Shown here: positions 27,681-40,830 of the stretch, piece by piece
Layout: every line of letters starts with the position of its first letter
How positions within the stretch are numbered: the stretch's first letter is position 1
Source of the DNA: Chamaelirium japonicum
Lineage: Eukaryota > Streptophyta > Magnoliopsida > Liliales > Melanthiaceae
Assembly (NCBI GenBank): GCA_947650365.1
Contig: CANTAL010000137.1
Location: 434,001 to 498,000, forward strand
Reading direction: 5' to 3'
DNA length: 64,000 bases
Made by a program: the position numbers and the translations under genes
Notes under the pieces: generated by a model
What the model was told of the DNA's origin: nothing
Seen by the model: only the letters and a program-made list of their open reading frames with translations
The model's database searches: none

Positions 27681-28322
27681 GTACGAATGAATTAGAATGG
27701 ATCCTACGAATGAATTAGAATTGATCATGTGAAAGAATTAGAATGGATCGTACGAATGAATTAGAATGGATACATTCATGCGAATGAATTAGAATGGATA
27801 CATTCGTGCGAAAGAATTAGAATAGATCGTATGAATGAATTAGAATGGATCCTATGAATGAATTAGAATGGATCGTGCGAATGAATTAGAATGGATCGTG
27901 CTAATGAATTAGAATTGATCGAACGAATGAATTAGCATGGATCGTGCTAATGAATTAGAATGGAACGTACGAATGAATTAGAATGGATCGTGTGAAAGAA
28001 TTAGAATGGATTGTATGAATGAATTAGAATGGATCGTACGAAGGAATTAGAATGCATCGTGCGAATGAATTAGAATGGATCGTACGAATAAATTAGAATG
28101 GATACATTCGTGCGAATGAATTAGAATGGATCATACAAATGAGTAAGAATGGATCGTACGAATGAAATAGAATAGATTGTACGAATGAATTAGAATGGAT
28201 CCTACAAATGAATTAGAATGGATCGTGTGAAAGAATTAGAATGGATTGTATGAATGAATTAGAATGGATCGTATGAATGAATTAGAATGGATCGTGCGAA
28301 TGAATTCGAATGGATCGTACGA
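27681..28322 (+). repeat. Satellite block 33, F orientation
   Basis: Contains TAGCATGG then GTGCTAATG hairpin units near 27,940 and ends in a full type B switch. Confidence 0.92.
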
Positions 28323-28460
28323 ATTCATTCTAATTCATTCATACAATCCATTCTAATTCTTTCACACGATCCATTCTAATTCATTCGTACGTTCCATTCT
28401 AATTCATTAGCACGATCCATGCTAATTCATTCGTTCGATCAATTCTAATTCATTAGCACG
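28200..28460 (-). repeat. Type B EcoRI switch module (representative, inverse of type A)
   Basis: Read on the minus strand this is the type A module: the right flank ATACAATCC, CTTTCACACG, CGTACGTTCC, ATTAGCACG, CATGCTAATTC, CGATCAATTC is the reverse complement of the type A left flank. Other type B switches lie near 8,070, 30,493, 39,775 and 46,768, with partial forms near 12,790 and 23,215. Confidence 0.88.
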
Positions 28461-28699
28461 ATCCATTCTAATTCATTCGTACGATACATTCTAATTCATT
28501 CGCACGATCCATTCTAATTCATTCATAGGATCCATTCTAATTCATTCATACTATCTATTCTAATTCTTTCGCACGAATGTATCCATTCTAATTCATTCGC
28601 ACGAAAGTATCCATTCTAATTCATTCGTACGATCCATTCTAATTCTTTCACACGATCCATTCTAATTCATTCGTAGGATCCATTCTAATTCATTCGTAC
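28323..28699 (-). repeat. Satellite block 34, R orientation
   Basis: Starts as the exact reverse complement of a type A switch flank: ATACAATCC, CTTTCACACG, CGTACGTTCC, ATTAGCACG and CATGCTAATTC in that order. It ends in ACAATGAGTAAG. Confidence 0.92.
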
Positions 28700-30492
28700 A
28701 ATGAGTAAGAATGGATCGTACGAATTAAACAGAATAGATTGTACGAATGATTTAGAATGGATACATTCGTGCGAATGAATTAGAATGGATTGTGCGAATG
28801 AATTAGAATGGATCGTACGAATGAATTAGAATGGATCGTGTAAAAGAATTAGAATGGATTGTATGAATGAATTAGAATAGATTGTATGAATGAATTGGCA
28901 TGGATCGTGCTAATGAATAAGAATGGATCGTACGAATGAATTTGAATGGATCGTACGAATGAACTAGAATGGATACATTCGTGCGAATGAATTAGAATGG
29001 ATCGTACGAATGAACTAGAATGGATACATTCGTGCGAATGAATTAGAATGGATCGTACGAATGAATTAGAATGGATCGTACAAATGAATTAGAATGGATA
29101 CATTCGTGCGAATGAATTAGAATGGAACATACGAATGAATTAGAATGGATCGTGCGAATGAATTAGAATGGATCGTACGAATGAATTAGAATGGATTCGT
29201 ACGAATGAATTAGAATGGATACATTCGTGCGAATGAATTCGAATGGATCGTACCAATGAGTAAGAATGGATCGTACGAATGAAATAGAATGGATCGTAAG
29301 AATGAATCGTATGAATTAGAATGGATCGTACGAATGGATTAGAATGGATCGTACGAATGGATTAGAATGGATACATTCGAGCGAATGAATTAGAATAGAT
29401 CGTACGGAATGAATTAGAATGGATTGTATGAATGAATTAGAATGGATCGTACGAATTAATTAGAATGGATACATTCGTGCGAATGAATTAGAATAGATTG
29501 TGTGAATTAATTAGAATGGATCATACGAATGAATTAGAATGGATCGTACGAATGAATTAGAATGGATCGTACGAATGAATTAGAATGGATCGTACGAATG
29601 AATTAGATTGGATCGTACGAATAAATTAGAATGGATACATTCGTACGAATGAATTAGAACGGATCATACGAATGAGTAAGAATGGATCGTACGAATGAAA
29701 TAGAATGGATTGTACGAATGATTTAGAATGGATCGTACGAATGAATTAGAATGGATCATACGAATGGTTTAGAATGGATACATTCGTGCGAATGAATTAG
29801 AATGGATTTTATGAATGAATTAGAATGGATCGTAAGAATGAATTAGAATGGATCGTATGACTGAATTAGAATGGATACGAAGGAATTAGAATAGATCGTA
29901 CGAATGAATTAGAATGGATCGTACGAAGGAATTAGAATGGATCGTATGAATGATTTAGAATGGATCGTACGAATGAATTAGAATAGATCGTACGAATGAA
30001 TTAGAATGGATCGTACGAAGGAATTAGAATGGATCGTACGAATGAATTAGAATGGATCGTACGAATGAACTAGAATGGATAAATTCGTGTGAATGAAATA
30101 GAATGGATCGTACGAATGAATTAGAATGGATCTTACGAATGAATTAGAATGGATCGTACAAATGAATTAGAATGAATACATTCGTGCGAATGAATTAGAA
30201 TTGATCGGACGAATGAATTAGAATGGATCGTACGAATGAATTAGAATGGATCGTACGAATGAATTAGAATGGATAGTACGAATAAATTAAAATGGATACA
30301 TTCGTCCGAATGAATTAGAATGGATCATACGAATGAGTAAGAATGGATCGTACGAATGTATTAGAATAGATTGTACGAATGAATTAGAATGGATTGTGTG
30401 AAAGAATTAGAATGGATTGTATGAATGAATTAGAATGGATCGTATGAATGAATTAGAATGGATCGTGTGAATGAATTCAAATGGATCGTACG
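28700..30492 (+). repeat. Satellite block 35, F orientation, about 1.8 kb
   Basis: Ordinary F units with long forms near 28,755, 28,975, 29,030, 29,100, 29,220 and 29,635. It ends in a type B switch with one substitution (GAATTCAAATGG). Confidence 0.93.
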
Positions 30493-30845
30493 AATTCATT
30501 CTAATTCATTCATACAATCCATTCTAATTCTTTCACACGATCCATTCTAATTCATTCGTAGGATCCATTCTAATTCATTCGTACAATCTATTCTATTTCA
30601 TTCGTATGATCCATTCTTACTCATTCGTATGATCCATTCTAATTCATTCAGACGAATGTATCCATTCTAATTTATTCGTACGAGCCATTCTAATTCATTT
30701 GTACGATCCATTCTAATTCCTTCGTATGATCCATTCTAATTCATTCGTACTATCCATTCTAATTCATTCATACGATCCATTCTAATTCATTCGTACGATC
30801 CATTCTAATTCATTCGCACTAATGTATCCATTCTAATTCATTCGT
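30493..30845 (-). repeat. Satellite block 36, R orientation
   Basis: Ends at TTCGTACGAAGG, the left edge of the segment copied 31,029 bp downstream. Confidence 0.92.
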
Positions 30846-31251
30846 ACGAAGGAATTAGAATGGATTGTACGAATGAATTAGAATTGATCGTACGACTGAA
30901 TTAGAATGGATCTTACGAATGAATTAGAATGGATCGTACGAATGAATTAGAATGGATCGTACGAATGAATTAGAATGGATATATTCGTGCAAATGAATTT
31001 GAATGGATCGTATGAATGTATAAGAATGGATCGTATGAGTGAATTAGAATGGATCGTACGAATGAATTTGAATAGATCGTATGAATGAATTAGAATGGTT
31101 ACATTCGTGCGAATGAATTAGAATAGATCGTACGAATGAATTAGAATTGATCGTACGAATAAATTAGAATGGATCGTGGGAATGATTTAGAATGGATCAT
31201 ACGAATGAATTAGAATGGATCCACCGAATGAGTTAGAATGGATCATACGAA
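30846..31251 (+). repeat. Satellite block 37, F orientation
   Basis: Carries GGATCCACCG near 31,210 and ends at GAATGATCCATTC. Block 63 is its copy, with the same switch 31,029 bp away. Confidence 0.92.
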
Positions 31252-31696
31252 TGATCCATTCTAATTCATTCATACGATCCATTCTAATTAATTTGCACGA
31301 ATATATCCATTCTAATTCATTCGTACGATCCATTCTAATTCCTTCGTACGATCCATTCTAATTCCTTCGTACGGTCCATTCTAATTCCTTCGTACGATCC
31401 ATTCTATTTCATTCGTATGATCCATTCTAATTCCTTCGTACGATCCATTCTAATTCCTTCGTATCCATTCTAATTCACTCATACGATCCATTCTAATTCA
31501 TTCATACGATCTATTCTAATTCATTCATACAATCCATTCTAATTCTTTCACACGATCCATTCGAATTCATTCGAACGATCCATTATAATTCATTCGCATA
31601 ATCCATTCGATTTCATTCGTACGATCCATTCTTACTCATTGGTACGATCCATTCTAATTCATTCGCACGAATGTATCCATTCTAATTCATTCGTAC
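31252..31696 (-). repeat. Satellite block 38, R orientation
   Basis: Has a shortened CTTCGTATCC unit at 31,457 and ends in CATTCGTACGAATG. Block 64 matches it without length change. Confidence 0.93.
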
Positions 31697-33745
31697 GAAT
31701 GAATTAAAATGGATCGTACGAATGAATTAGAATGGATCGTGCGAATGAATTAGAATGGATCGTACGAATGAATTAGAATGGATCGTACGAATGAACTAGA
31801 ATGGATACATTCGTGCGAATGAATTAGAATGGATCGTACGAATGAATTAGAATGGATCGTACGAATGAATTAGAATGGATCTTACGAATGAATTAGAATG
31901 GATCGTACGAATAAATTAGAATGGATCGTATGAATGGTTTAGAATGGATACATTCGTGTGAATGAATTAGAATGGATCGGACGAATGAATTAGAATGGAT
32001 CGTACGAATGAATTAGAATGGATCAAATGAATGAATTAGAATGGTTACATTCATGTGAATGAATTAGAATGGATCGTACGAATGGATTAGAATGGATCGT
32101 ACGAATGGATTAGAATGGATACATTCGTGCGAATGAATTAGAATGGATCATACGAATGAGTAAGAATGGATCGTACGAATGAAATAGAATGGATTGTACG
32201 AATGAATTAGAATGGATCGTGCGAATGAATTTGAATGGATCGTATGAATGAATTAGAATGGATCGTACGAATAAATTAGAATGGATCGTATGAATGGCTT
32301 AGAATGGATACATTCGTGCGAATGAATTAGAATGGATCGTACGAATGAATTAGAATGGATCAAATGAATGAATTAGAATGGTTACATTCATGCGAATGAA
32401 TTAGAATGGATCGTACGAATGGATTAGAATGGATCGTATGTATGAATGAATTAGAATGGATACATTCGTGCGAATGAATTAGAATGGATCGTACGAATGA
32501 ATTAGAGTGGATCGTGCGAATGAATTAGAATGGATCGTACGAATGAATTAGAATGGATCATACGAATGAATTAGAATGGATCTTACGAATGAATTAGAAT
32601 GGATCGTACGAATAAATTTGCATGGATCGTATGAATGGTTTAGAATGGATACATTCATGCGAATGAATTAGAATGGATCGGATGAATGAATTAGAATGGA
32701 TCGTAGGAATGAATTAGAATGGATCAAATGAATGAATTAGAATGGTTACATTCATGCGAATGAATTAGAATGGATCGTACGAATGGATTAGAATGGATCG
32801 TACGAATGGATTAGAATGGATACATTCGTGCGAATGAATTAGAATGGATCATACAAATGAGTAAGAATGGATCGTACGAATGAAATAGAATGGATTGTAC
32901 GAATGAATTAGAATGGATCGTGCGAATGAATTTGAATGGATCGTACGAATGAATTAGAATGGATCGTGCTAATGAATTAGAATTGATCGTACGAATGAAA
33001 TAGAATGGATTGTACGAATGATTTAGAATGGATCGTACGAATGAACTAGAATGGATCGTACGAATGATTTAGAATGGATATATTCGTGCGAATGAATTAG
33101 AATGGATCATACGAATGAGTAAGAATGGATCATACGAATGAAATAGAATGGATTGTACGAATAAATTAAAATGGATTCGTACGAATGAATTAGAATGGAT
33201 ATATTCATGCGAATGAATTAGAATGGATCGTACCAATGAGTAAGAATGGATCGTACGAATGAAATAGAATGGATTGTGCGAATGAATTAGAATGGATCGT
33301 ACGAATGAATTAGAATGGATCGTGTGAAAGAATTAGAATGGATTGTATGAATGAATTAGAATAGATCGTATGAATGAATTAGAATGGATCGTACGAATAA
33401 ATTAGAATGGATCGTATGAATGAATTAGAATGGATCGTACGAATGAATTGGAATGGGTACATTCGTGCGAATGAATTAGAATGGATACATTAATGCGAAA
33501 GAATTAGAATAGATCATATGAATGAATTAGAATGGATCCTACGAATGAATTAGAATGGATCGTGCGAATGAATTAGAATGGATCATACGAATGAATTAGA
33601 ATGGATCGTGCTAATGAATTAGAATTGATCGAACGAATGAATTAGCATGGATCATGCTAATGAATTAGAATGGAACGTACGAATGAATTAGAATGGATCA
33701 TGTGAAAGAATTAGAATGGATTGTATGAATGAATTAGAATGAATT
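31697..33745 (+). repeat. Satellite block 39, F orientation, about 2.0 kb
   Basis: GATCAAATG plus GGTTACATTC marker pairs at 32,021, 32,358 and 32,722 show an internal duplication. It ends in a type A switch. Confidence 0.93.
31790..33000 (+). repeat. About 0.7 kb tandem duplication with a partial third copy
   Basis: TCTTACG at 31,880 and 32,581, and GTGCGAATGAATTTG at 32,219 and 32,920, are 701 bp apart. GATCAAATG also occurs between them at 32,358, so a partial copy lies in the middle. The distant relative at 62,725-64,000 has a single copy, so this duplication came after the two regions separated, or was lost there. Confidence 0.85.
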
Positions 33746-33860
33746 CGTACGATCCATTCGAATTCATTCGCACGATCCATTCTAATTCATTCATACGATC
33801 CATTCTAATTCATTCATACAATCCATTCTAATTCTTTCAGACGATCCATTCTAATTCATT
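33600..33860 (+). repeat. Type A EcoRI switch module (representative)
   Basis: Left flank units TTGATCG, TAGCATGG, GTGCTAATG, GGAACG, GTGTGAAAG and GATTGTATG lead to GAATTCGTACGATCC. The right flank has CATTCGAATTC, ATACAATCC, CTTTCA and CGTAGGATCC. GTGTGAAAG..GATTGTATG on the left and ATACAATCC..CTTTCA on the right are inverted repeats about 100 bp apart. Other copies have their switch near 3,215, 8,372, 24,554, 26,364, 51,592, 54,506 and 61,590. Confidence 0.88.
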
Positions 33861-35454
33861 CGTAGGATCCATTCTAATTCATTCGTACAATCTATTCTAT
33901 TTCATTCGTACGATCAATTCTTACTCATTCGTATGATCCATTCTAATTCATTCGAACGAATGTATCCATTCTAATTTATTCGTACGATCCATTCTAATTC
34001 ATTCGCTCGAATGTATCCATTCTAATCCATTCGTATGATCCATTCTAATCCATTCGTACGATCCATTCTAATTCATTCATAGGATCCATTCTAATTCATT
34101 CATACGATCTATTCTAATTCTTTCGCACGAATGTATCCATTCTAATTCATTCGCACGAATGTATCCATTCTAATTCATTCGCACGATCCATTCTAATTCA
34201 TTCATAGGATCCATTCTAATTCATTCATACGATCTATTCTAATTCTTTCGCACGAATGTATCCATTCTAATTCATTCGCACGAATGTATCCATTCTAATT
34301 CATTTGTACGATCCATTCTAATTCATTCGTACGAGCCATTCTAATTCATTCATACGACCTATTCTAATTCATACATACAATCCATTCTAATTCTTTCACA
34401 CGATCCATTCTAATTCATTCATATGATCCATTCTAATTCATTCGTACGATCCATTCTAATTCATATGCACAAAGGTATCCATTCTAATCCATTCGTAGGA
34501 TCCATTCTAATCCATTCGTAGGATCCATTCTAATTCATTCGTACGATCCATTCTATTCATTCGCTCGGATGTATCCATTCTAATCCATTCGTTCGATCCA
34601 TTCTAATCCATTCGTACGATCCATTCTAATTCCTTCGCATGAATGTAACCATTATAATTCATTCATACGATCCATTCTAATTCATTCGTACGATCCATTC
34701 TAATTCATTCGTACGATCCATTCTAATTCATTCGCACGAATGTATCCATTCTAATTCATTCATATGATCCATTCTAATTCATTCATATAATCCATTCTAA
34801 TTCTTTCACACGATCCATTCTAATTCATTCGTACGATCCATTCTAATTCATTCGTACAATCCATTCTAATTCATTCGCACGAATGTATCCATTCTAATTC
34901 ATTCATACGATCCATTCTAATTCATTCGTACGATCCATTCTAATTCCTTCATACGATCCATTCTAATTCATTCGTACGATCCATTCTAATTCATTCGTAC
35001 GATCTATTCTAATTCATTCGTAAGATCCATTATAATTCATTCGTACGATCCATTCTAATTCATTCGTACGATCCATTCTAATTCATTCGCACGAATGAAT
35101 CCATTCTAGTTCATTCGTACGATCCATTCTAATTCATTCGTACGATCCATTCTAATCCATTCGTACGATCCATTCTAATTCATTCATACGATCCATTCTA
35201 ATTCATTCATACAATCCATTCTAATTCCTTCGTAGGATCCATTCTAATTTATTCGTACAATCTATTCTATTTCATTCGTACGATCCATTCTTACTCATTC
35301 GTATGATCCATTCTAATTCATTCGGACGAATGTATCCATTCTAATTTATTCGTACGATCCATTCTAATTCATTCGTACGATCCATTCTAATTCATTCGTA
35401 CAATCCATTCTTACTCATTCGTATGATCCATTCTAATTCATTCGTACGATCCAT

Positions 35455-36504
35455 TCTAATTCATTCGTACGATCGATTCTAATTCATTCGCACTATCCAT
35501 TCTAATTCATTTGTACGATCCATTCTAATTCATTCTTATGATCCATTCTAATTTATTCGTTCAAATATATCCATTCTAATTCATTCCGTACGATCCATTC
35601 TAATTCATTCGTACGATCGATTCTAATTCAATCGTACGAATGTATCCGTTCTAATTCATTCGTACGATCCATTCTAATTCATTCGGACGAATATATCCAT
35701 TCTAATTTATTCGTACGATCCATTCTAATTCATTCATTTGATCCATTCTAATTCATTCGTACGATCCATTCTAATTCATTCGTCCGATCTATTCTAATTC
35801 ATTCGCACGAATGTATCCATTCTAATTCATTCGTACGATCCATTCTAATTCATTCATACGATCCATTCTAACTCATTCGTAAGATCCATTCTAATTCATT
35901 CGTACGATCCATTCTAATTCATTCGTACGATCCATTCTAATTCATTCGCACGAATGTATCCATTCTAGTTCATTCGTACGATCCATTCTAATTCATTCGT
36001 ACGATCCATTCTAATTCATTCGCACGATCCATTCTAATTCATTCGTACGATCCATTCTAATTCATTCATAAGATCCATTCTAATTCATTCGCACGAATGT
36101 ATCCATTCTAATTCATTCATACGATCCATTCTACTTCATTCGTACTATCCGTTCTAATTCACTCATACGATCCATTCTAATTCATTCATACGATCCATTC
36201 TAATTCATTTGCACGAATATATCCATTCTAATTCATTCGTACGATCCATTATAATTCCTTCGTACGATCCATTCTAATTTCTTCGTACGATCCATTCAAT
36301 TTCATTCGTATGATCCATTCTAATTAATTCGTACGATCCATTGTAATTCATTCGTATGATCCATTCTAATTCATTCGTACGATCCATTCTTACTCATTCG
36401 TACGATCCATTCTAATTCATTCATACAATCCATTCTAATTCATTCCGTACGATCCATTCTAATTCATTCATACGATCCATTATAATTCATTCTGTACGAT
36501 CCAT
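35455..36504 (-). repeat. 1,050 bp tandem duplication, copy 1
   Basis: TTCAAATATATCC at 35,560 and GTACTATCCGTTC at 36,142 each recur 1,050 bp later. Between them each copy has one 23 bp unit the other lacks, at different places, so the length is unchanged. Confidence 0.88.
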
Positions 36505-37554
36505 TCTAATTCATTCGTACGATCGATTCTAATTCATTCGCACTATCCATTATAATTCATTTGTACGATTCATTCTAATTCATTCTTATGATCCATTCTA
36601 ATTTATTCGTTCAAATATATCCATTCTAATTCATTCCGTATGATCCATTCTAATTCATTCGTACGATCGATTCTAATTCATTCGTACGAATGTATCCATT
36701 CTAATTCATTCATACGATCCATTCTAATTCATTCGTATGATCCATTCTAATTCATTCGGACGAATATATCCATTCTAATTTATTCGTACGATCCATTCTA
36801 ATTCATTCATTTGATCCATTCTATTTCATTCGTACGATCCATTCTAATTCATTCGTCCGATCCATTCTAATTCATTCGCACGAATGTATCCATTCTAATT
36901 CATTCGTACGATCCATTCTAATTCATTCGTACGATCCATTCTGATTCATTCGTAAGATCCATTCTAATTCATTCGTACGATCCATTCTAATTCATTCGCA
37001 CGAATGTATCCATTCTAGTTCATTCGTACGATCCATTCTAATTCATTCGTACGATCCATTCTTATTCATTCGCACGATCCATTCTAATTCATTCGTACGA
37101 TCCATTCTAATTCATTCATATGATCCATTCTAATTCATTCGCACGAATGTATCCATTCTAATTCATTCATACGATCCATTCTACTTCATTCGTACTATCC
37201 GTTCTAATTCACTCATACGATCCATTCTAATTCATTCATACGATCCATTCTAATTCATTTGCACGAATATATCCATTCTAATTCATTCGTACGATCCATT
37301 ATAATTCCTTCGTACGATCCATTCTAATTCCTTCGTACGATCCATTCTATTTCATTCGTATGACCCATTCTAATTAATTCGTACGATCCATTGTAATTCA
37401 TTCGTATGATCCATTCTAATTCATTCGTACGATCCATTCTTACTCATTCGTACGATCCATTCTAATTCATTCATACAATCCATTCTAATTCATTCCGTAC
37501 GATCCATTCTAATTCATTCATACGATCCATTCTAATTCATTCCGTACGATCCAT
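36505..37554 (-). repeat. 1,050 bp tandem duplication, copy 2
   Basis: Contains the same shortened and lengthened units (CATTCCGTACG, TTCAAATATATCC, CTACTTC). Divergence is clearly higher than in the 2,914 bp pair. Confidence 0.87.
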
Positions 37555-38991
37555 TCTAATTCATTCGTACGAACCATTCTAATTCATTCGTACGATCCAT
37601 TCTAATTCATTCGCACGAATGTATCCATTCTAGTTCATTCGCACGATCCATTCTAATTAATTCGTATGATCCATTCTAATTAATTCGTATGATCCATTCT
37701 AATTCATTCGTACGATCCATTCTAATTCATTCATACAATCCATTCTAATTCATTCGCCCGAATTTATCCATTCTAATTAATTCGTACGATCCATTCTAAT
37801 TCATTCGTATGATCCATTCTTATTCATTCGCACGATCCAGTCTAATGGATTCGCACGATCCATTCAAATTCATTCGCACGAATGTATCCATTCTAATTCA
37901 TTCATACGATCCATTCTAATTCATTCGTACGATCCATTCTAATTCATTCGCACAAATGTATCCATTCTAATTCATTCGTACGATCCATTCTAATTCATTC
38001 GTACGATCAGTTCTAATTCATTCACAAAATCTATTTTAATTCATTCATACGATCCATTCTAATTCATTCGCACGATCCATTCTAATTCATTTGTACGATC
38101 CATTCTAATTCTTTCACATGATCCATTCTAATTCATTCGCACGATCCATTCTAATTCATTCATACGATCCATTCTAATTCATTCGTACGATCCATTCTAA
38201 TTCATTCGCACAAATGTATCCATTCTAATTCATTCGTACGATCCATTCTAATTCATTCGCACGATCCATTCTAATTCATTCGTACGATCCATTCTAATTC
38301 ATTCGTATGATCCATTCTAATTAATTTGTATGATCCATTCTAATTCATTCGTACGATCCATTCTAATTCATTCATACAATCCATTCTAATTCATTCGCAC
38401 GAATGTATCCATTCTAATTAATTCGTACGATCCATTCTAATTCATTCGTATGATCTATTCTTATTCATTCGCACGATCCAGTCTAATTGATTCGCACGAT
38501 CCATTCTAATTCATTCGTACGATCCATTCTAATTCATTCGCACGATCCATTCTAATTTATTCGTACGAGCCATTCTAATTCATTCATACGATCCATTCTA
38601 ATTCATTCGTACGATCCATTCTAATTCATTCATACGATCCATTCTAATTCTTTCGTACGATCCATTCTAATTCATTCGCACGATCCATTCATTCACACGA
38701 TCCATTCTAATTCATTTGTATCCATTCTATTTCATTCGCACGATCCATTCTAATTCATTCGCGCAATCTATTCTAATTCATTCGTACGATCCATTCTAAT
38801 TCATTCGCACGATCCATTCTAATTCATTCATACAATCCATTATAATTTATTCTCACGAATGTATCCATTCTAATTCATTTGCATGATCTATTCTAATTCA
38901 TTCCTATGATCTATTCTAATTCATTCGTACGATCCATTCTAATTCATTCGTACAATCCATTCTACGATCCATTCTAATTCATTCGTATATT

Positions 38992-39036
38992 CCATTCTAA
39001 TTCATTAGCACGATCCATGCTAATGAATTAGAATGG
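38992..39036. repeat. Fold-back quasi-palindrome M3, copy 2
   Basis: Left arm CCATTCTAATTCATTAGC, loop ACGATCCAT, right arm GCTAATGAATTAGAATGG: 18 bp perfect arms and a 9 nt loop. The ordinary R unit series contains ATTAGC, the same loop and GCTAAT, so the right arm looks copied back from the left arm at this small hairpin. About 20 bp of F results, then GATCGTACGATCC returns the array to R. Confidence 0.92.
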
Positions 39037-39485
39037 ATCGTACGATCCAATCTAATTCATTCATACGATCCATTCTTACTCATTCGTATGATCTATTCTA
39101 ATTCAATCGTACGATCCATTCTAATTCATTCGTACGATCCATTCTAATTCATTCGTACGATCCATTCTAATTCCTTCGTACGATCCATTCTAATTCATTT
39201 GTACGATCCATTCTAATTCATTCGCGCAATCTATTCTAATTCATTCGTACGATCCATTCTAATTCATTCGTACGATCCATTCTAATTCATTCATACAATC
39301 CATTCAAATTTATTCGCATGAATGTATCCATTCTAATTCATTCGTACGATCCATTCTAATTCATTCGTAGGATCCATTCTAATTCATTCGTACAATCTAT
39401 TCTATTTCATTCGTACGATCCATTCTAATTCATTCGTATGATCCATTCTAATTCATTCGTACGATCCATTCTAATTCATTCATAT

Positions 39486-39774
39486 TCGTGCAAATGAATT
39501 AGAATGGATCGTATGAATGAATTAGAATGGATCGTATGAGTGAATTAGAGCGGATAGTACGAATGAAGTAGAATGGATCGTATGAATGAATTAGAATGGA
39601 TACATTCGTGCGAATGAATTAGAATGGATCGTACAAATGAATTAGAATGGATCGTACGAATGAATTAGAATGGATCTTACGAATGAATTAGAATGGATCG
39701 TACGAATGAATTAGAATGGATCGTACGAATGAATTAGAATGGATCGTGCGAATGAATTCGAATGGATCGTACGA
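39486..39774 (+). repeat. Satellite block 41, F orientation, short
   Basis: Marker units GTATGAGTG, GGATAGTACG and GAAGTAG in order, also seen at 45,170-45,240 and 59,845-59,890. It ends in a type B switch. Confidence 0.92.
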
Positions 39775-40463
39775 ATTCATTCTAATTCATTCATACAATC
39801 CATTCTAATTCTTTCACACGATCTATTCTAATTCATTCGTAGGATCCATTCTAATTCATTCGTACAATCCATTCTATTTCATTTGTACGATCCATTCTTA
39901 CTCATTCGTATGATCCATTCTAATTCATTCGTACGATCCATTCTAATTCATTTGTACGATCCATTCTAATTTATTCGCACGAATGTATCCATTCTAATTC
40001 ATTCGTACGATCCATTCTAATTCATTCGCACAATCTATTCTAATTCATTCATACGATCCATTCTAATTCATTCGCACGAATGTATCCATTCTAATTCATT
40101 CATACGATCCATTCTACTTCATTCGTACTATCCGTTCTAATTCACTCATACGATCCATTCTAATTCATTCATACGATCCATTCTAATTCATTCTAATTCA
40201 TTTGTACAATCTATTCTATTTCATTCGTACGATCCATTCTTACTCATTCATATGATCCATTCTAATTCATTCGGACGAATATATCCATTCTAATTTATTC
40301 GTACGATCCATTCTAATTCATTCGTACGATCCATTCTTACTCATTCGTATGATCCATTCTAATTCCTTCGTACGATCCATTCTAATTCCTTCGTACGATC
40401 CATTCTAATTCATTCGCACGATCCATTCTAATTCTTTCATACAATCCATTCTAATTCTTTCGT
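39775..40463 (-). repeat. Satellite block 42, R orientation
   Basis: Left half of the second copy of the 620 bp module. It ends in CTTTCGTGCGAATG. Confidence 0.92.
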
Positions 40464-40830
40464 GCGAATGAATTAGAATGGATACCTTTGTGCATATGAA
40501 TTAGAATGGATCGTACGAATGAATTAGAATTGATCATATTAATGAATTAGAATGGATCGTACGAATGAATTAGAATGGATACATTCGTGCGAATGAATTA
40601 GAATGGATCGTGCGAATCAATTAGACTAGATCGTGCGAATGAATAAGAATAGATCATACGAATGAATTAGAATGGATCGTACGAATTAATTAGAATGGAT
40701 ACATTCGTGCGAATGAATTAGAATGGATTGTATGAATGAATTAGAATGGATCGAACGAATGAATTAGAATGGATCATACGAATTAATTAGAATGGATCAT
40801 ACGAATGAATTAGAATGGATCGTACGAATG
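40195..40830 (+). repeat. Switch-bearing module M2, copy 2
   Basis: Offset 30,428 bp from copy 1 with the same 94 and 120 bp spacings. A partial re-copy of its F half lies at 41,280-41,500. Confidence 0.88.

Larger units (their letters stand above)
30790..33745 (+). repeat. Segment copied 31,029 bp away, copy 1
   Basis: Spans blocks 36 to 39. Five landmarks (TTCGTACGAAGG 30,841; TGATCC 31,252; GTATCC 31,461; GGTACG 31,641; GATCAAATG 32,021) each recur exactly 31,029 bp downstream. After about 32,250 the offset becomes 30,328 bp because of the 701 bp duplication here. Confidence 0.9.
33746..39485 (-). repeat. Satellite block 40, R orientation, longest run (5.7 kb)
   Basis: The longest run of one orientation, broken only by a 21 bp F insert at 39,020-39,040. 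It contains the 1,050 bp duplication (35,455-37,554). It ends abruptly at CATATTCGTGCAAATG. Confidence 0.93.
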
